Assembly: GCA_024278935.1 (NCBI GenBank)
Contig: JAJRSF010000033.1
Location: 1-64,000, forward strand
DNA length: 64,000 bases
Direction of reading: 5' to 3'
Source: Candidatus Zixiibacteriota bacterium
GTDB lineage: Bacteria > Zixibacteria > MSB-5A5 > GN15 > FEB-12
Part shown: positions 1 through 9,367 of the stretch, piece by piece
How positions within the stretch are numbered: position 1 is the stretch's first letter
How the letters are laid out: each line of letters starts with the position of its first letter
The notes under the pieces: model-generated
Told to the model about the DNA's origin: nothing
What the model saw: only the letters and a program-made list of their open reading frames with translations
The model's database searches: none
Position numbers and translations under genes: made by a program

Positions 1-581
1 TCGTTCTCCTGAATAACACTTAGTATTTTGCTTGTATTTTCGTATGAGTTATGCACTTTTTCGGGCAGCTCAATTCTTGCGATGACATTTCTATATGTTT
101 TTGAATCATATTTTAACGATTTAAATCTTGCCACGAATCTAGTCTCCGGTTTATATCGAAGTATCTCATACGGTTCAGTTGCTGACATTTTCAATATAGG
201 TGAAAGGTTCAGTTTTGCATCTATAGGGAATCGACAGACTATCATTTGAGAATCAGATATAACTTTAATGCTTTCAAGTAAACTTAGTTCTTCAATTTCA
301 GTTATAACCTTTTGATAAATCTCCTTATTCATACTTCTAGTATAAAAATGAGAATAACTATTATCGTTTTTCTTTTTTGCCTTGAAACTAATGATACAAC
401 TTTTTTTAGGGCTAAAGCGTATATGAATTATTTTTATATCAGAATATTTTTTCGTATCCGATGAGCAATACAGAGAATTGATCAGTTTTAATAGATTTTC
501 GGTATCAAGAATTTCCCCGAGTGGAATATTCTTATCAACCGGAATCAATTGTTCATTCTCAATGTTAAGTAAAGTACTCAA
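1..581 (-). CDS. Partial protein, possible phosphotransferase (APH-like) N-terminal region
   Basis: An open frame runs off the left edge on the minus strand and covers about 193 codons without a stop. It starts at TTG (581-579) preceded by a good Shine-Dalgarno stretch AAAGGTGATG, 10 bases after the stop of the ABC exporter gene, so it is very likely the last visible gene of the glycan operon. No ATG lies near this start. The protein contains a stretch reading EILRYKPETRFVARFK, which resembles the short motif before the nucleotide-binding loop in some aminoglycoside-phosphotransferase-like kinases. That resemblance is weak and the catalytic part lies outside the window. Function is therefore only a suggestion; the coding call rests on frame length, RBS and operon position. 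Confidence 0.6.
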   Translation of the reverse strand, partial: MSTLLNIENEQLIPVDKNIPLGEILDTENLLKLINSLYCSSDTKKYSDIKIIHIRFSPKKSCIISFKAKKKNDNSYSHFYTRSMNKEIYQKVITEIEELSLLESIKVISDSQMIVCRFPIDAKLNLSPILKMSATEPYEILRYKPETRFVARFKSLKYDSKTYRNVIARIELPEKVHNSYENTSKILSVIQEN

Positions 582-591
582 ATCATCACCT

Positions 592-2433
592 TTAGTTTAG
601 TAGAGAAAAATGATCTTTTAACATTTTTTCATCTATTGCAAAAAACTTTTTAAACTCACCATCTTTTTCAAACAATTCTTGCGGCGTCCCTTGCTCGATC
701 ATTTTACCGTCTTTTACAAAAATCACCCAATCGGCAAGTGACAAAAAGTTTATCCTGTGCGTTATGACAAGCATAGTTCGCTCTTGTTTTAGTCTAAATA
801 GTATTTCTTTTGCTTCTTTTTCAGCATGCACATCAAGACCAGTCGCTGGTTCATGAAAAATCATAATTGGAGATTTCCGCATCGCAGCTCTTGCAAACGA
901 TATTTTCTGTCTCTGTCCACCAGATAAAGTAAGCCCACCTTCACCAACCAATGTTTCGTATCCTTCTGAAAAGTTTTGAATAAACTCATGAGCTCCAGCA
1001 AGCTTAGCTGCTTCTGTAATCTGTTCGATACTAGCTTTGGTTTTGCTGAATGCGATATTTTCAGCAATTGTTGTTCTACACAAAAATGTTTCCTGAGCAA
1101 GTGGTGAGATTCGTTTACGTAAAGACCTAATTTTATAGTCTTCAATTTTTTCGCCATCAACTGTGATCGTTCCGTTTGAGACATTATACAATCTTAAGAT
1201 AAGTTTTGCAATTGTTGACTTACCTGCACCCGTTGGACCGAAAATTATTGTAGTTTTATTTTTTGGAATTTTACAAGAGAAGTCATTTAATATTTTCTGT
1301 TCCTGAATGTATGAAAAATTTACAGATTTAAATTCTATATCACCTTTAATTTCTTTTGCTGAGAGTCCGTCTTCTTTTTCTAAAACTTCAGGTTCCATTT
1401 CTAGAAGCTCAATAGTTTTTTCACCTCGTACAGTTGCCTTGGCAATTTTTGTAGAGAGCTGTGCGACTGTTTTCAATGGTCTGTATATTCCCCGTAAATA
1501 TGCTAAGAATATTAAAAGATCTCCGGGGGAGATTTCATTTACTATTGCTTTTTGCGTTCCAACCCAAAGAACAGCACACATACCCACTGCTGTAATTATA
1601 TCTACTACTCGAGCATAATTTGCTGTTAGCCGTGCAGTTTTTACATTTGCGGTAGTATCTTTTTCAATAGAACGACCAATAAATCGTTCTCTTCTTTTTT
1701 CTTGAGAATATGTTTTCACTTGCGAAATACCTGCAAATGTTTCTTGAACTGACGCAACAATTTTTCCATACATCAATCTTTGTTTACGTGCAGAATCTTT
1801 TATCATGAAGGAAAATTTGACTGCTGCTAAGGCAAAAAACGGAAGTGCCGCTAGAGCAATTACAGCTAATTCCCAGTCGAGCCAAAACATTATCCCAAAC
1901 ATACCGATGATAAGAACAATCTGACTTGCTAGATTTATAACCATCGATACAAGTAAATCCTGTAACAGACTGATATCACTAGTCATGCGAGTCATCAGCT
2001 CGCCTGTTTCACGGTAGTCATGGTATGACAATGGTAAGCGTTGAACGTGTGAGAAAAGTTGCATCCTAATATTAGCGACTAGATTATGACCAATAATTTT
2101 CGAATAGATTCCATAGGTGTATGTAAGAAGTCCTCGTACAACTGCAATCAATAAAATTCCTGCTGCTGCAATGAAAAGAACTTCATTCGTTTTTAAGTCA
2201 TACATAAATGACATTATAGAATCAGTATCAATTTTATTATTCTTAATTAAAATATAATCAAATACAATTTTTAAGGGCCATGGACGAAGCAATGAAAGAA
2301 ACGTCACTCCAAGAAGCGATGCTGAACCGACAACAAGGCGGAATTTATGTTTCTTAAGATGCCCGCCAAAATGCTTAAAGATACGGCGAAGCGATTTAAA
2401 TTTAATTTTAGGCAAATTATATTTTATTCGCAT
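592..2433 (-). CDS. ABC exporter, fused membrane and ATPase domains (altered Walker B)
   Basis: A 613-residue half-transporter of the MsbA/lipid-exporter type. Residues about 30-330 form the six-helix type I exporter membrane domain; residues about 360-600 form the ATPase. Walker A is GPTGAGKST (399-407), the signature is LSGGQ (503-507) and the H-loop histidine is in ITHR (near 559). The Walker B stretch reads IMIFHEP, with His527 where an Asp is expected; the following catalytic Glu528 is kept. Half-transporters work as dimers in the inner membrane. The gene overlaps the upstream glycosyltransferase by 17 bases, so it probably exports a lipid-linked glycan or similar product made by that operon. 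Substrate is inferred from neighbours only. Confidence 0.93.
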   Translation of the reverse strand: MRIKYNLPKIKFKSLRRIFKHFGGHLKKHKFRLVVGSASLLGVTFLSLLRPWPLKIVFDYILIKNNKIDTDSIMSFMYDLKTNEVLFIAAAGILLIAVVRGLLTYTYGIYSKIIGHNLVANIRMQLFSHVQRLPLSYHDYRETGELMTRMTSDISLLQDLLVSMVINLASQIVLIIGMFGIMFWLDWELAVIALAALPFFALAAVKFSFMIKDSARKQRLMYGKIVASVQETFAGISQVKTYSQEKRRERFIGRSIEKDTTANVKTARLTANYARVVDIITAVGMCAVLWVGTQKAIVNEISPGDLLIFLAYLRGIYRPLKTVAQLSTKIAKATVRGEKTIELLEMEPEVLEKEDGLSAKEIKGDIEFKSVNFSYIQEQKILNDFSCKIPKNKTTIIFGPTGAGKSTIAKLILRLYNVSNGTITVDGEKIEDYKIRSLRKRISPLAQETFLCRTTIAENIAFSKTKASIEQITEAAKLAGAHEFIQNFSEGYETLVGEGGLTLSGGQRQKISFARAAMRKSPIMIFHEPATGLDVHAEKEAKEILFRLKQERTMLVITHRINFLSLADWVIFVKDGKMIEQGTPQELFEKDGEFKKFFAIDEKMLKDHFSLLN

Positions 2434-3682
2434 GATCTCTTTTCATCTCATTTGATACTTTGATTTTGGCTATTTGAAAAATCGACTCGACATCATCTAG
2501 TCGAGAATTCCAAGAGTGTTTACTCGTAGCATCTCGTAGAGCTTGCTCACTAATTTTAGTTCGTAAATTTGCATCATTTTTCAATCTAATGATTGCGGCA
2601 CTTAATTCTGATACATTTCCTGCTGGTACTAAAAGAGCATTTTCTTCATGAGTGAGCAAATCAGGTATCTGTCCTATTGATGATGCGACAATTGGCTTTC
2701 CTGCTGCGAGGTATTCAAATATTTTCAGAGGCGAGAAATAGAAATTATCTAACTGTGGATAAGGTGCGGTAACAATATCCAATTTCGCTATATGATATGG
2801 AATAGTATGATGTTCTACAGCACCTACGAAATCGACATCTTCGCAGATATCATATTTTTTACATTGATTTTTTAATTGTTCAATATATTCTTTTTGTCCA
2901 CCACCTACGAGAGAAAGCTTAAACGATTTGTCTATTTTTAAAATTTCGGCAAACGAATCAATTAACAGATCAACACCATGCCAAGGTTTTATAGAACCGA
3001 CAAATCCGATTATAAATTGACCATTTTGCTCGCTTGTATGTGTAGGATTTTCATTGTTTTTATAATTATCTAATGAGACACCGTTGGGTATGGTGGTTAC
3101 ATCTGTATTCGGAGCTATTTCCAAAACGTATTCTTTCAGCTTATCGGAAACTGTGATAACATGGTCTGCCGATGTGAACAGAATTTTTTCTACTGATTTT
3201 GCAAGGGCAAGTTGATTGAGTTGTCGAAATTGTGATGCTTCCAACACTAGTGGTGCGTTTACTTCAAGTACAAAAGGGATTTTATGCTTTTTGGCAAAAA
3301 CCAAACCAGCAGTCGAAAACATTGAATACCGTTCATATAAAAGTTCAAACTCATGTTCCTGAAAAATAGATGCAATTTTTACACCTATAGCTTCGTTACG
3401 GTAATAGTCGGACGCTTCTTTTACAGTATGCTTATCTTCATTTTGTTCTTCATCGTCATTCATAAATTCAATATTAGAAAAGCCAGGAAGTTGATAAACT
3501 GGATAGTCATGATTATTTAAAACAGTAGGAGCAATCCTTGAAGCGGCTATAATTGGATCATATCCTTTTTTCACCAAAGTTCTAAGAAACTCTCGAATAT
3601 GAATAGATGCACCTTTGGTGCCACCATAAGGAATTCCCCTATCAGATGATAGATATAATATCTTTCCCTTAGATTTATTCAT
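2417..3682 (-). CDS. Glycosyltransferase family 4 (GT-B fold)
   Basis: About 421 residues from the ATG at 3682, chosen because it sits four bases after the stop of the upstream gene; a TTG six codons earlier would overlap that gene. The N-terminal half has a glycosyltransferase 4-type acceptor domain (GGTKGASIHIREF near the start), and the C-terminal half has the donor-binding domain with GFVGSIKPWHGVDLLIDSF and the family EX7E region around PLKIFEYLAAGKPIVAS. It should transfer a sugar from a nucleotide-sugar to a growing glycan at the cytoplasmic side of the membrane. It is the third gene of the sigma54-driven operon; sugar specificity cannot be read from sequence. Confidence 0.92.
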   Translation of the reverse strand: MNKSKGKILYLSSDRGIPYGGTKGASIHIREFLRTLVKKGYDPIIAASRIAPTVLNNHDYPVYQLPGFSNIEFMNDDEEQNEDKHTVKEASDYYRNEAIGVKIASIFQEHEFELLYERYSMFSTAGLVFAKKHKIPFVLEVNAPLVLEASQFRQLNQLALAKSVEKILFTSADHVITVSDKLKEYVLEIAPNTDVTTIPNGVSLDNYKNNENPTHTSEQNGQFIIGFVGSIKPWHGVDLLIDSFAEILKIDKSFKLSLVGGGQKEYIEQLKNQCKKYDICEDVDFVGAVEHHTIPYHIAKLDIVTAPYPQLDNFYFSPLKIFEYLAAGKPIVASSIGQIPDLLTHEENALLVPAGNVSELSAAIIRLKNDANLRTKISEQALRDATSKHSWNSRLDDVESIFQIAKIKVSNEMKRDHANKI

Positions 3683-3686
3683 ACTG

Positions 3687-4946
3687 TTAATTTGCCTCAA
3701 CTTGGTTCAAGTTTTCTGATTGTCTTTTACAATGTTGTAAATCATCTTTAAACATTTTAAAAAGTGTGCCCGCATTTGTACGTAAAGAGAATTTTTCTTC
3801 AGCTATCTTTCTTCCTATAAGAGCATATTCATCGCAAAGTTTAGGGGTCAAAAGTAACCGCTCTAACAACTCGGCAAGTTGTTCAGGTTTTTTTTGTTCA
3901 GCTAACAGTCCGTTATGCTCATGCTCAATTATTTCTGGGATACCTGATATAGATGTTGAGATTGATGGTAGTCCAAGTGCCAGTGCTTCAAGCAAAACTG
4001 TTGGGAGTGCATCTATATTGTTATCTTCTGCTATGATACACGGTAGACAGAATACAGTAGCTTCTTTCATAAGTGTGGTAACCTCATCGGAAGTTTTAGA
4101 ACCTAGAAATGTTACATCGTTTTCTAAATTCAGTTCTTGCTTAAGTTGTAGCAGGTTTTCTTCTTCTGGTCCTGTTCCTACGATTACACATTCGAAATCA
4201 ACTTTTTGTTTTTTTAGTATTACTAATGCATTGAGTAAATCGTTAAATCCTTTTTTCTCAACTAATCGACCAACCCCAAGAATGGTTTTACTTTTTCGCG
4301 AAGATTTCGCAACAGGTTGTAAAGTAACAAGGTTTACACCGTTGTACAAAACTTTTATTATATCAGGATTTGTTTCAGGAGCATTTTCTAAAAGATAGTT
4401 TTTATTATAGTTAGTAACAGTGACGACAAACGATGCGTGCTGAAGTTTTTCTCTTAAATAATGTTCTTCCATATCATATACGAAAATATCTTTCGCGTGT
4501 GCTGTAAAACTAAATGGGATACCAGAAATACGATGGGATAAATATGCTACGGTACTTGGAAGTGACGCAAAGTGAGCATGCACTCTTTCGATTCCCAAAC
4601 GAGATGCTTTCGAACAGATCCATGCAGCTCGCCAAATGTTGTCTATACGACTCGTATCTTTTCGTTTTAAGGATTCGTTTACAAGGTTCCAAATATTGTC
4701 GTTATAATCTTGTAGATAATCCCATTCGTTTGAAATCCAACCTGACCATGTTTTTACATCACAATCATCTAAATATAAAATATCTGCTTTGAGTTCATTC
4801 ATCTGCGGATGGAATTTTCCTTCGTTTGGTTTCTTCAATGAAAAAACTGTAACTTCGGCACCTTGTCTTTCCAATTCTAGAATTTCATTTAAAATAAAAG
4901 TCTCTGAAATCCGAGGAAACATTTTTACTATATATCCGATTTTCAT
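3687..4946 (-). CDS. Glycosyltransferase family 4, colanic-acid-type
   Basis: About 419 residues starting at ATG 4946, one base after the TAG of the preceding gene; the product then begins MKIGYIVKMFPRISETFILNEI, typical of WcaL/colanic-acid-like family 4 transferases. An upstream in-frame start would add 12 residues overlapping the previous gene and is less likely. Donor-domain features include LGVGRLVEKKGFNDLLNAL and PTVLLEALALGLPSIST. The gene is tightly packed between two other transferases, so it probably adds one residue of the same surface polysaccharide. The specific sugar is unknown. Confidence 0.92.
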   Translation of the reverse strand: MKIGYIVKMFPRISETFILNEILELERQGAEVTVFSLKKPNEGKFHPQMNELKADILYLDDCDVKTWSGWISNEWDYLQDYNDNIWNLVNESLKRKDTSRIDNIWRAAWICSKASRLGIERVHAHFASLPSTVAYLSHRISGIPFSFTAHAKDIFVYDMEEHYLREKLQHASFVVTVTNYNKNYLLENAPETNPDIIKVLYNGVNLVTLQPVAKSSRKSKTILGVGRLVEKKGFNDLLNALVILKKQKVDFECVIVGTGPEEENLLQLKQELNLENDVTFLGSKTSDEVTTLMKEATVFCLPCIIAEDNNIDALPTVLLEALALGLPSISTSISGIPEIIEHEHNGLLAEQKKPEQLAELLERLLLTPKLCDEYALIGRKIAEEKFSLRTNAGTLFKMFKDDLQHCKRQSENLNQVEAN

Positions 4947-4947
4947 T

Positions 4948-6291
4948 CTACCTGTTTCCTTCTTGTAATAATTGAGAGTCACCAGTTAATTTCAAAAACA
5001 ATTCGCCACAAAATCTCGAAAGATTTATTGTACCATTGAGCTTAATTTTATTGTTATGTCTCGCTATTTGTAAAGGCTTGTCGTTGTTTTGTAATTGAGA
5101 AAATATTTTATCTCTTAACGATTCAGCAGTCACTTCGTTAGGATGTAGCATTTCTACTAATTCCAAGTTATACAAACTTGTCGCTCGAATCAGCTGTTCT
5201 TTTCTGTGCATAACTCTTGGAATTAACAACGCCCTTTTGGCACATCCTAAAAGTTCAGTCACCGTATTATAGCCTGCGGTGCTTACAACCAATTCACTCT
5301 TCTTAAAATATGAATCGGCATTTTTAACAAAGCTTTTAATAGATACTGGAAGCCCCGAAGCTTCTTTCCTAAATCGTTTGATTAAATGTTCCTCCAAGAA
5401 TGAACCAGTAAGGATAACAGAATCAAACGTAACTTTATCTTTATATTTTCGAAGCATTTTCAAATAATTACCAATAATTATTTCACCGGCACCATCACCG
5501 CCACCAATCGTAACTGTCACCAATGGTTTATTGTCACTGTTCTTTGGGGTTATATTTTTTGATTGGTCTCTAACAATATAATTGCAATAAAATGTTTTTG
5601 CTGTAAGACGATTTGAAAATTTATATTCTTCTGATGTTTTGTAAACATCAGGTGAACCATAGATCATAATATTATCATACAGCTCATCTAAGACTTCATA
5701 AATACCTTCTTTGTTCCATAGATCACAGACATTTTCAGATGAGTCGATAATATCACGTAGCCCTAAAAGCTTCACGCATTTTGAACCACTTTTATTCAAC
5801 CAGTCAAGAGATGGTTGCATTTCATTTTTCATTCCGAGTGGAGAATGATCAACTAATAACAAATGTGGATTATAGTCTTGTACCGTTTGCAGTAATATAT
5901 TTGTTCTGATATTTAAAATACGACGGTAGGTGGTTCCAAGAGTCCGGGCTTCATATTTTTCAGGTCCTACTTTGCGAACAGCAGGAAGTTTTACATAATC
6001 TACTCCAGGTGGTAGTTGAAACCTATCGACTACAGGGGAACCTGTTACAAGCAGAATTGATAATTTAGGAAAGTTCGAAACTAAAGAGTTGGCAATTTTT
6101 AAACATCTTTGTAAATGACCTAAACCAAAAGTATCATGTGAGTATATCATTACACGGATTCCATAGCCTGATGTGAGCTGGCGAAGACGTTCCAAATGGT
6201 CACAATTTGAATCAAATGCTGAATCAGTAATTATATTGCCAGATTCGGATGTATTGTCAGTAGCAAAAGCTGTATCAACCAATTTATTCAT
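4948..6291 (-). CDS. Predicted glycosyltransferase, MurG-like/COG4671 type
   Basis: A 447-residue protein whose N-terminus (IRVMIYSHDTFGLGHLQRCLKIANSL, residues about 45-70) and glycine-rich donor-side stretch VTIGGGDGAGE match the COG4671 group of predicted GT-B transferases related to MurG. A C-terminal segment VVSTAGYNTVTELL is like the family 28 nucleotide-sugar site. The first ~40 residues are poorly conserved-looking. It is the first gene after a sigma54 promoter (6338-6353), with about 47 bases between promoter and ATG, and heads the glycosyltransferase/exporter operon. Reaction and sugar are not determinable. Confidence 0.88.
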   Translation of the reverse strand: MNKLVDTAFATDNTSESGNIITDSAFDSNCDHLERLRQLTSGYGIRVMIYSHDTFGLGHLQRCLKIANSLVSNFPKLSILLVTGSPVVDRFQLPPGVDYVKLPAVRKVGPEKYEARTLGTTYRRILNIRTNILLQTVQDYNPHLLLVDHSPLGMKNEMQPSLDWLNKSGSKCVKLLGLRDIIDSSENVCDLWNKEGIYEVLDELYDNIMIYGSPDVYKTSEEYKFSNRLTAKTFYCNYIVRDQSKNITPKNSDNKPLVTVTIGGGDGAGEIIIGNYLKMLRKYKDKVTFDSVILTGSFLEEHLIKRFRKEASGLPVSIKSFVKNADSYFKKSELVVSTAGYNTVTELLGCAKRALLIPRVMHRKEQLIRATSLYNLELVEMLHPNEVTAESLRDKIFSQLQNNDKPLQIARHNNKIKLNGTINLSRFCGELFLKLTGDSQLLQEGNR

Positions 6292-6337
6292 AGTTTCTCT
6301 ATGTTAAAAATTATTTTTTCATATTCAGTTTATGTTA

Positions 6338-6353
6338 AGCAAAAACGACGCCA
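6338..6353 (-). promoter_or_regulatory. Sigma54 (-24/-12) promoter of the glycan operon
   Basis: Reading the minus strand, TGGCGTCGTTTTTGCT matches the RpoN consensus TGGC-N8-TTGC with GG and GC exactly 10 bases apart. It lies in the only sizeable gap of the locus, between the sigma54-dependent response regulator gene and the glycosyltransferase operon, and points toward the latter. The match and spacing are directly visible; use by the adjacent regulator is inference. Confidence 0.85.
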
Positions 6354-6466
6354 TTGAGCATAATTTCTTCTAAACATCACTCTTACAATATTATATGAGG
6401 AATTAGATTGATTTTATAAATTGGGAATGAAGACAAAACTTGGTTCATAAAAACCATTCGGTTGAT

Positions 6467-7873
6467 TTAGTCGACAATGTTGATTACTTTGAATATCTCG
6501 TATTTCTTAATTCTATACCGAAGAGCTTCTCGTCCAAGATATAGCTTTCTTGCTGTAAGGCTTACGTTTCCATCAAATTGACGTAGTGCTTGCAGGATAA
6601 TTTGTTTATCAAGCATTTCGAGATCTAGCCCATTTTCAGGAATATTAAGTTCGATTTCAAACGATGAATATATACGAATTCTCCCTGAGGATTTTTTAGT
6701 AACGGATTGTAAGTTCAAATCAGTGGGAAGAATCTCTTTTTCACTTTTCATAAAAGTAACACGCTCCATCAGTTGACGTAGCTCTCTTACATTACCTGGC
6801 CAATTATATTCAAGCAGAGCTTCTTTGGCAGATTCTGATAAAACTTTTACAATTTTATATTTTTTACTAAAATGATCGAGATAAAATTGGGATAGCTCTA
6901 CAATATCCTCTTTTCGATTTCTTAACGACGGTACATTGATTGTCAAATTATTTAATCGGTAATATAAATCAGACCTAAATTTTTCGGTATCTTGGAGGTC
7001 TCTATTTGAAGCAGCGATGATATGTACATCGACATCGATATCTTTGAGACCGCCGACCCGCCTAATTGTTTTTTGTTCGATTACTTGTAAAAGTTTCACC
7101 TGAGTTTCCATCGAAATGTCACCGATTTCGTTTAAGAAAAGCGTTCCACCATTGGCGGTATCAAATAAGCCAACTTTAAACCGATCAGCACCTGTGAAGG
7201 CTCCCTTTTCATAACCGAAGAGTTCTGCTTCTTCTAATCCTTTGGGAAGGGTAGTGCAGTTCACTTCGATAAAAGGTTTATCAGAAAGTTTCCCTTGATA
7301 ATGAATTAGCCGAGAGAGTAAATCTTTGCCGACACCTGTTTCTCCAACTATTAAGACTGGAGGATACTCCGATGCTGACGGAAGATCCATAGCTGTGACA
7401 CTTCTAACTATTTGCAAAATCTCTTGCATTTTGTTAGAGTTAGCAATCATTTTATCTTCATCAGTTTTTTCTGCTTCTATTTCGTGATAATAAGAAATTT
7501 CCTGTTTTAAGCGAGTATCTTTTAGAGTACGATCTATTGCAAGAACTACTTCATCAATATCCAAAGGTTTACGAAGGAAATCAGAAGCACCAAAACGCAA
7601 CGCCTCGACAACCGATGTCATCGTTGCGTATGCAGATGTTATAATTACAGAAATACCTGGATCATACTTTTTAATCTCTTGCAGTGCTTCGATTCCAGAC
7701 ATCCCCGGTAAGTGAATATCAAGTAAAACGATGTCGATTGGGTTTTTCTTGAGAAACTCAAGACCTTCTTCTAACGAAGTAAAAGTAGCACAATCATGCT
7801 TTCTTTCTTGTAGAGCTCTGCAAATAGATTTGCCGAGTAAAATTTCATCTTCTATAAATAATATCTGTGCCAT
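6467..7873 (-). CDS. Sigma54-dependent response regulator, NtrC family
   Basis: 468 residues with three domains in order: receiver (1-120, phospho-acceptor Asp52 in VLLDIHLPG), AAA+ sigma54-activation domain (about 145-380) with Walker A GETGVGKD (178-185) and the sigma54-contact loop GAFTGA (224-229), and a C-terminal Fis-type helix-turn-helix (about 425-463). It activates transcription by RpoN holoenzyme after phosphorylation. Its gene follows a histidine kinase gene by about 39 bases, making a two-component pair. A sigma54 promoter stands immediately downstream in front of the glycosyltransferase operon and a second one precedes a PEP-CTERM gene at 49012, so both are candidate targets. The architecture resembles PrsR. 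Confidence 0.95.
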   Translation of the reverse strand: MAQILFIEDEILLGKSICRALQERKHDCATFTSLEEGLEFLKKNPIDIVLLDIHLPGMSGIEALQEIKKYDPGISVIITSAYATMTSVVEALRFGASDFLRKPLDIDEVVLAIDRTLKDTRLKQEISYYHEIEAEKTDEDKMIANSNKMQEILQIVRSVTAMDLPSASEYPPVLIVGETGVGKDLLSRLIHYQGKLSDKPFIEVNCTTLPKGLEEAELFGYEKGAFTGADRFKVGLFDTANGGTLFLNEIGDISMETQVKLLQVIEQKTIRRVGGLKDIDVDVHIIAASNRDLQDTEKFRSDLYYRLNNLTINVPSLRNRKEDIVELSQFYLDHFSKKYKIVKVLSESAKEALLEYNWPGNVRELRQLMERVTFMKSEKEILPTDLNLQSVTKKSSGRIRIYSSFEIELNIPENGLDLEMLDKQIILQALRQFDGNVSLTARKLYLGREALRYRIKKYEIFKVINIVD

Positions 7874-7912
7874 AATTCCTTATGTACAAAAATTAATGAT
7901 AAATAGCAATCA

Positions 7913-9352
7913 TCAATTTTGTGACGGTATTTTAATATTTATATTTGTACCAATTTTTTCGGCACTTTCAATAGTTAATTCACCATAATGCAAATCTACA
8001 ATCTTTTTGGCTTGCGCTAAACCTAATCCTGTACCACTCTGTTTGGTAGTTACAAAAGCTTGAAATAATTTCTTCTTGACATCTTCAGCAATTCCATCTC
8101 CGTTATCTGCGATGGTCAGCAAAACACTTTCATAGCCATCTTTATCAGTTTCAGAAATTGTTTTAATTTCAATTTTTGATGAATTTGCCTCAATAGCATT
8201 ATTTATAAAAACAGATAGCAGTTGCTCAAGCAATATCGCGTCCCCATTTATTTCTGGAATATTTCCTGATTCAAAATTTATAGAAACTTTAGAGAACTCT
8301 ATTTTACTTTTCACAGATTTGAGAGCTAGCTCAACTATAGAATTTACGTTTATTGTTTTCTTAACTAAGTCTAGCGGTTTAGCAAAATCGAGAAACCGTT
8401 TAATCCATAAATTGAGTCTGTCTATAGAATCAATAATATCATTATAATATTCTATCTGTTCTTTAGTAGCTTCTTTTTTACTAGTTAAATATTGAACTGC
8501 TGCACGAATACCTGCCAAAGGGTTTTGTAGATTATGAGCGGTGTACGCAGCCACTTCACCAAGAGCTAAGATTCTTTCTTTACTACGATACTGAATTTCA
8601 TATTTTTGTAATGAACGAGCCATGTTATTAATTGATTTGGCAAGGTCACCCCACTCATCATTTTGTACAGAGTCAAACCTAGTAGCAAAGTTTCCGTTGG
8701 AAATTTTCTGTGTTATTTTATTTACTTCATCAATTGGTTTTACCAACCATCTTTGATTCAAGACAAATAGAATAATCAGCAAAATGAGTACAACTGCGAT
8801 GGACAGAAAGATGAGATAGACAGCCTTCTCTCCGGCATGTTTTGAAGATTCTATTGATTCTGTGATTTGATTCCGATATAGTTTATTTAAAATAAAGATA
8901 TCATCAGAAATTTCATCTACAATTTCACTCAGACTTTTCCTCGCATTAGCTTTATTAAACTCTGTGTCATTTTTTTCTTTTTGAACTATTATCCCTTTAA
9001 AAATCCAATCTAACTCTACAGCTGTTTCTTCAAGAGCTTCGAAATGACTTATCTCAACTTCTGTTAATGGTTTATCATGAAATTGCACAAGAGTTGTTTC
9101 TATAAGTGAGCTTAATTCAATGATTCGTTCTGCTGTAATTGAGTTATCATCAATAAAATCTCTTCCGAGATTTATTTGCCTATACATTAGTGATCTAATT
9201 TTATTAACATGCGTTGAATATTCTTGAATACTCTTTAAATTATCCGCTGTTTTGTTCCATCGTTTGATAGCATCAAAAGAAATACTGCTGACAATCATAA
9301 AAATCACCAACAGTATAGAATACGATATAAAAAGTTTTGATTTAATATTCAT
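7913..9352 (-). CDS. Membrane sensor histidine kinase with HAMP domain
   Basis: 479 residues: transmembrane helix at about 5-26, a periplasmic helical sensor region of about 150 residues, second helix at about 178-198, HAMP linker (about 199-252), then HisKA with the phospho-acceptor His273 in TAHNLQNPLAGI and a HATPase_c domain with N-box FINNAIEA, DNGDG and GTGLGLAQAKKI. It senses an envelope signal through the periplasmic part and should phosphorylate the response regulator encoded next. It differs from the classic PrsK layout, which has many membrane helices and a GAF domain, so any PrsK role is functional analogy rather than orthology. Confidence 0.94.
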   Translation of the reverse strand: MNIKSKLFISYSILLVIFMIVSSISFDAIKRWNKTADNLKSIQEYSTHVNKIRSLMYRQINLGRDFIDDNSITAERIIELSSLIETTLVQFHDKPLTEVEISHFEALEETAVELDWIFKGIIVQKEKNDTEFNKANARKSLSEIVDEISDDIFILNKLYRNQITESIESSKHAGEKAVYLIFLSIAVVLILLIILFVLNQRWLVKPIDEVNKITQKISNGNFATRFDSVQNDEWGDLAKSINNMARSLQKYEIQYRSKERILALGEVAAYTAHNLQNPLAGIRAAVQYLTSKKEATKEQIEYYNDIIDSIDRLNLWIKRFLDFAKPLDLVKKTINVNSIVELALKSVKSKIEFSKVSINFESGNIPEINGDAILLEQLLSVFINNAIEANSSKIEIKTISETDKDGYESVLLTIADNGDGIAEDVKKKLFQAFVTTKQSGTGLGLAQAKKIVDLHYGELTIESAEKIGTNINIKIPSQN

Positions 9353-9367
9353 ATAAATAAATTACAA

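Noticed and set aside
28-249. Open frame on the plus strand
   Set aside because: It lies opposite a longer minus-strand frame with RBS and operon position.
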